15,408 nt of DNA, from positions 1 to 15,408 of the forward strand of contig JAAZFF010000130.1 of the NCBI GenBank assembly GCA_012511845.1. Direction: 5' to 3'. Source of the DNA: Lentisphaerota bacterium. GTDB lineage: Bacteria; Verrucomicrobiota; Kiritimatiellia; RFP12; UBA3636. Both the position numbers and the translations under genes were made by a program. Positions 12,809 through 15,408 of the stretch are shown here, piece after piece; within the stretch, counting starts at the first letter, position 1, and the number at the start of each line of letters is the position of its first letter. The notes below the pieces were generated by a model that saw nothing but the letters and a program-made list of their open reading frames with translations, did no database searches and was not told the origin of the DNA.

Positions 12809-13766
12809 TCAGATCAAAATATTTCTTCAGGACAAGAAGCGACAACAGATCTTCCAGTTTGTTGTCTTTGAATTGTTCGGTATAGGCGTTTGCCGCTGAA
12901 ATTATCCGCAGGCACTCATCCTTGTTTTTCGAATAGTATTGTATTTTTTCGTCCAGATCTGAATAATCCCGATTAATCTCAATATAGTGAACTCCCGGTA
13001 TGAGGCGTCCCTCCATAAACCAGGTTTCAAACTCAGGTCGCGGCATCACGGCTATCGAATTAGATGACATTATCCACTTAAGATTGCTGGACACATCGTT
13101 ACCCTCAATCGCCAGTATAAATTTATACTTCAGTTGTTCACGAATCGTCAGCTTCGGTCTGCGCCACTCATCCGGAATATCCCCATGCGAGGCTGTATCA
13201 CCGAGATCGCAAAGAGGATTATAAAAATGCTGCTCAAAAAATCTTATTCTCTTTGGTTTATGGGGTATTTTACCACGAAAAACAGCTTTATCGAGTTTAT
13301 CAGAAAAAAGGATGTCAGAATTTACGAAAACAAAATGGCGCACTTTATTAAGTTTCAACAGCACAGAGTTTGCGTTGTCTCCTTCTATGGGTCTGCTTTT
13401 TACAATAGTAGGTTCTTCGGGAATATGTGTTACATCTCCGCTAAGACTATGCCATCTTAAATCACCTGAAAAATATCGCAGATATTCCTCAGTATCAAAG
13501 AAATACACCTGTCTTTTTTTGGTCAATCTGTGCTCTGAAATTTTCGGAGCCTCAGGAGAGAGACGCACTTCAGAGCTGAGTTTATTATAGTAATTTACTC
13601 TCTTCTCGAGAAACTCTTCTCCATATTCTGCAACCCCCTTTTCCAAAATATGCGAAAGTTGTTTGCGACAAAGAAGTTTAGGGCTCAAAAAGCGCAGGTA
13701 CCCCTTTATTAGATAAGGGGCTTTTTTATTTCTCCCATTAAAAAGGGGATATAAAAAAGGAAGCAT
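12798..13766 (-). CDS. GT90-type (LpsA/CAP10-like) glycosyltransferase
   Basis: The 322-residue protein resembles the glycosyltransferase family 90 enzymes that add sugars to lipopolysaccharide or capsule. The clearest part is near residues 215-255. There K-Y-K-F-I-L-A-I-E-G-N-D-V-S-S-N-L-K-W is followed by S-N-S-I-A-V-M-P-R-P and E-T-W-F-M-E-G, then L-I-P-G-V-H-Y-I-E-I. This is the family's nucleotide-sugar-binding core. The N-terminus is basic and hydrophobic without a signal peptide (K-G-Y-L-R-F-L-S-P-K), as usual for cytoplasmic enzymes working at the membrane. The ATG at 13764-13766 has only a weak ribosome site. It is transcribed away from the FAD oxidoreductase gene and runs into the end of the sulfatase gene. 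No other envelope-sugar gene is near, so its acceptor is unknown. It is AT-richer than its neighbours, which may reflect transfer. Confidence 0.85.
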   Translation of the reverse strand: MLPFLYPLFNGRNKKAPYLIKGYLRFLSPKLLCRKQLSHILEKGVAEYGEEFLEKRVNYYNKLSSEVRLSPEAPKISEHRLTKKRQVYFFDTEEYLRYFSGDLRWHSLSGDVTHIPEEPTIVKSRPIEGDNANSVLLKLNKVRHFVFVNSDILFSDKLDKAVFRGKIPHKPKRIRFFEQHFYNPLCDLGDTASHGDIPDEWRRPKLTIREQLKYKFILAIEGNDVSSNLKWIMSSNSIAVMPRPEFETWFMEGRLIPGVHYIEINRDYSDLDEKIQYYSKNKDECLRIISAANAYTEQFKDNKLEDLLSLLVLKKYFDLTNF

Positions 13767-13812
13767 CTGTTAATTATATTACCTTATTTTTAAATTATTA
13801 AATGTTTTCAAT

Positions 13813-13863
13813 ATTACAGGGATTTTACAACTTTCAACTTGAAAGAGCAAGAAATTACAGGGA
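13813..13863. promoter_or_regulatory. Symmetric repeat-dyad-repeat structure between divergent genes, candidate operator
   Basis: ATTACAGGGA occurs at 13813-13822 and 13854-13863. Exactly midway lies the perfect dyad CTTTCAA-C-TTGAAAG (13831-13845), with 8 bases on each side between dyad and repeat. It lies between the divergent glycosyltransferase and FAD oxidoreductase genes, a position suited to controlling both. Confidence 0.45.
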
Positions 13864-13881
13864 AAAGGGTTCTTATTGCTC

Positions 13882-13909
13882 TTGCACATGCACCGTTCCG
13901 GCATAATAT
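13882..13909 (+). promoter_or_regulatory. Candidate promoter of the FAD oxidoreductase gene
   Basis: TTGCAC (13882-13887) and TAATAT (13904-13909) are 16 bases apart, about 130 bases before the start codon. The -35 again follows a C, as in the other candidate promoters of this window. Confidence 0.35.
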
Positions 13910-14041
13910 AAATCAGCAGAAACCCGTTCATAACAAATATCGCATGCAAATAACGTGCGAATGTTATAAAATACCTTTCTCTATACCATTTGTAAAACTG
14001 GACGATGCAGAATCAGCTTTGGAAGCCGGAGGAAAATCTGA

Positions 14042-15256
14042 ATGATTAGACGACCTGAGAGAAATATTCCCGTATGGGGTGAGTATGACGTAATAGTTTG
14101 CGGCGGTGGAATAGCGGGAGTTGCAGCGGCTTTGGCGGCAGCACGCAGCGGCGTGAAAACCTGCCTGATAGAAAAATACGCCGGTCTTGGCGGTCTCGCC
14201 ACTCTGGGACTCATTGTAGTATATCTTCCACTTTGCGATGGACGCGGCAGACAAGTCTCCTTCGGAATAGCTGAAGAGTTGCTCAAGGCACCGATGAAAT
14301 ACAGCTCATGCAAACCTAAGGGGGCATGGCACAGTAAGGACTCTGCCACACGTGAGGAACTCGCAGAAAAACGATATGAACTGGTTTTCGATCCGGGACC
14401 GATGGCACTTGCGCTTGAGCGACTCGTTTGCGACGCCGGGGTGGAGCTAGTGTACGATTCTGTCATCGTAGATGTAATAAGGAATTACGAAGGCGCAATA
14501 ACGCACCTTGTTCTGGAAAACAAGTCGGGCTGCGGTGCTTTGGCTGCCAAAACAGTAATCGACTGTACCGGTGACGCCGACATCTGCCACATGTGCGGTG
14601 AAAGCGTTGAAGTTTACCCGGACAATACACGCAGCGCATGGTATTACGCAATTGATGAAGACCGCAGGATTTCACTTGAGCTGGCTGTTGACTACTGGTC
14701 TGAGGAAAAAACATCAGACAAGCCGCGTTTCGACGGCACAGACTGGCGGCAGGTAACGGCACAGATAGTCGAATCAAGAAAATATATTATTGAGAGACTT
14801 GCGGCAGATAACCGGAAAAGATCTGAAAAGGGACAAGTGGAACTGTCCAGCTTCTACGTGCCGTTTTTTCACAGCTTCAGAATGACACGCCACCTTGTTT
14901 CCGACTACGTGATTACGTCCGATGACGTGCACCGGTGGCACAATGATGCAGTAGGCATTTTCCCTGACTGGCGAAAGGCGGGGCGAGTATATTCTCTGCC
15001 TCTCCGTTCAATACTGGCTGTAAACACCCCAAATCTAGCCGCCGCAGGTCGATGCATTTCTGCATCAGGGGATTCATGGGACGTTACCCGTGTAATACCG
15101 GTTTGTGCCGTTTCCGGAGAAGCCGCAGGAATTGTTACTGCGATGGCAGCGAGCGATGGTTGTGCGTTGAGAAGTGTTCCCGTAGAAAAAGTGCAGAAAG
15201 AGCTGAAAGCGCGCGGCGTTTTGCTTGATAAAGCTCTTGTTGAAAACGGGGACTAG
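14042..15256 (+). CDS. FAD-dependent oxidoreductase (PF12831-like)
   Basis: This is a 404-residue flavoprotein, probably cytoplasmic since it has no signal peptide. The Rossmann dinucleotide-binding motif is C-G-G-G-I-A-G-V-A-A-A at residues 20-30, with Glu44 (C-L-I-E-K) at the end of the second strand, where the FAD ribose is bound. G-L-G-G-L-A-T (48-54) follows, as in the FAD_oxidored family. A second FAD-binding region reads T-V-I-D-C-T-G-D-A-D near 180. The C-terminal part has N-L-A-A-A-G-R-C-I-S-A and V-S-G-E-A-A-G-I-V-T-A-M-A, the usual flavin-closing motif. The substrate cannot be told from sequence. The start is supported by GGAGGA 8 bases upstream. The gene ends in TAG. In sulfatase-rich bacteria such enzymes often lie near carbohydrate-degradation genes, but a link to the sulfatase here is only inference. 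Confidence 0.92.
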   Translation: MIRRPERNIPVWGEYDVIVCGGGIAGVAAALAAARSGVKTCLIEKYAGLGGLATLGLIVVYLPLCDGRGRQVSFGIAEELLKAPMKYSSCKPKGAWHSKDSATREELAEKRYELVFDPGPMALALERLVCDAGVELVYDSVIVDVIRNYEGAITHLVLENKSGCGALAAKTVIDCTGDADICHMCGESVEVYPDNTRSAWYYAIDEDRRISLELAVDYWSEEKTSDKPRFDGTDWRQVTAQIVESRKYIIERLAADNRKRSEKGQVELSSFYVPFFHSFRMTRHLVSDYVITSDDVHRWHNDAVGIFPDWRKAGRVYSLPLRSILAVNTPNLAAAGRCISASGDSWDVTRVIPVCAVSGEAAGIVTAMAASDGCALRSVPVEKVQKELKARGVLLDKALVENGD

Positions 15257-15259
15257 CTT

Positions 15260-15271
15260 TTGTTGCAACAA
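15260..15271. other. Perfect 12-base palindrome just after the FAD oxidoreductase stop codon
   Basis: TTGTTGCAACAA is its own reverse complement and begins 4 bases after the TAG stop. It has no loop or T-run, so it is not a standard terminator. A protein-binding site for the following gene is possible. Confidence 0.3.
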
Positions 15272-15294
15272 TTTACACCTTTCAGTAAAAACAA

Positions 15295-15408
15295 ATGAGC
15301 AAATTGCCGATGTCATCACGCGTTGTGCGTAAAAGTCTTAGCGCCTTTTATAAAGCGCATGTATACTGGATGTTCTATTCCGTCTGCACGGCTGGAGCAC
15401 TATATACC
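15295..15408 (+). CDS. Possible start of a further gene, cut by the window edge
   Basis: An ATG at 15295 opens 38 codons without a stop to the window end (M-S-K-L-P-M-S-S-R-V-V-R-K-S-L-S). A second half with V-Y-W-M-F-Y-S-V could be the beginning of a membrane segment. There is no clear ribosome site and no recognised family. The frame could equally be chance in non-coding DNA. Confidence 0.25.
   Translation, partial: MSKLPMSSRVVRKSLSAFYKAHVYWMFYSVCTAGALYT

Noticed and set aside
13695..13730. Terminator-like hairpin CCCCTT...AAGGGG followed by CTTTTTTATTT on the plus strand
   Set aside because: It lies inside the start of the glycosyltransferase gene, on the opposite strand, and codes for normal-looking residues. 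No plus-strand transcript is expected to end there.
13839..14045. A 68-codon frame overlapping the FAD oxidoreductase start by 4 bases (ATGA)
   Set aside because: The ATGA overlap looks like translational coupling, but the frame starts inside the operator-like dyad, has no ribosome site, and the likely promoter lies downstream of its start. The product resembles nothing known.

Overview
The window carries seven intact protein-coding genes, two conserved genes that are each broken by one in-frame stop codon, and two long non-coding intergenic regions built from mosaic repeats. The gene content is a Gram-negative tripartite efflux pump with lipoproteins, an S1-family sulfatase with a C-x-A-x-R active site, a PF12831-type FAD oxidoreductase and a GT90 glycosyltransferase. 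Together with repeat-rich intergenic DNA, this fits a member of the PVC superphylum, such as Lentisphaerota or Kiritimatiellota. That placement is an inference from gene style; no rRNA or tRNA gene is present to confirm it.

Positions 1-5882 (minus strand) hold an efflux operon in the order marR regulator, TolC-type outer-membrane lipoprotein, membrane-fusion lipoprotein, RND inner-membrane pump. The gaps are 38, about 40 and 21 bases. The pump gene runs off the left edge. It has an in-frame TAA at 1839-1841 where the family normally has Gln in a K-Q-S-x-x-N-T-V motif, and the correct frame resumes immediately after it.

Positions 6619-10824 (minus strand) hold the most unusual locus, a self-contained three-gene operon. 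It encodes a MotA/TolQ/ExbB-like four-helix membrane protein with a long cytoplasmic coiled coil, a single-helix MotB/ExbD-like partner with an Asp at the helix edge and no OmpA domain, and a 705-residue exported protein of unknown family. I read it as an ion-driven envelope motor of undescribed type. It is bracketed by two collinear, directly repeated mosaic regions (about 5995-6612 and 10930-11285) made of GC hairpins, CAGTGGG heptamers, CGTACT-like hexamers and shared 37-, 29- and 16-base modules. The mosaics fill almost exactly the space between neighbouring promoters and stop codons.

Positions 11366-12808 (plus strand) hold a sulfatase gene with its own good promoter and a single in-frame TAG at 12155-12157. 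Its 3' end overlaps a convergent GT90-type glycosyltransferase gene (12798-13766, minus). A divergent intergenic region of about 275 bases with a symmetric operator-like structure precedes a FAD-dependent oxidoreductase gene (14042-15256, plus). The last 150 bases hold at most the beginning of another small ORF.

The two nonsense-interrupted genes use different stop codons. Both codons also end intact genes here, so local gene decay or consensus error is more likely than a changed genetic code.
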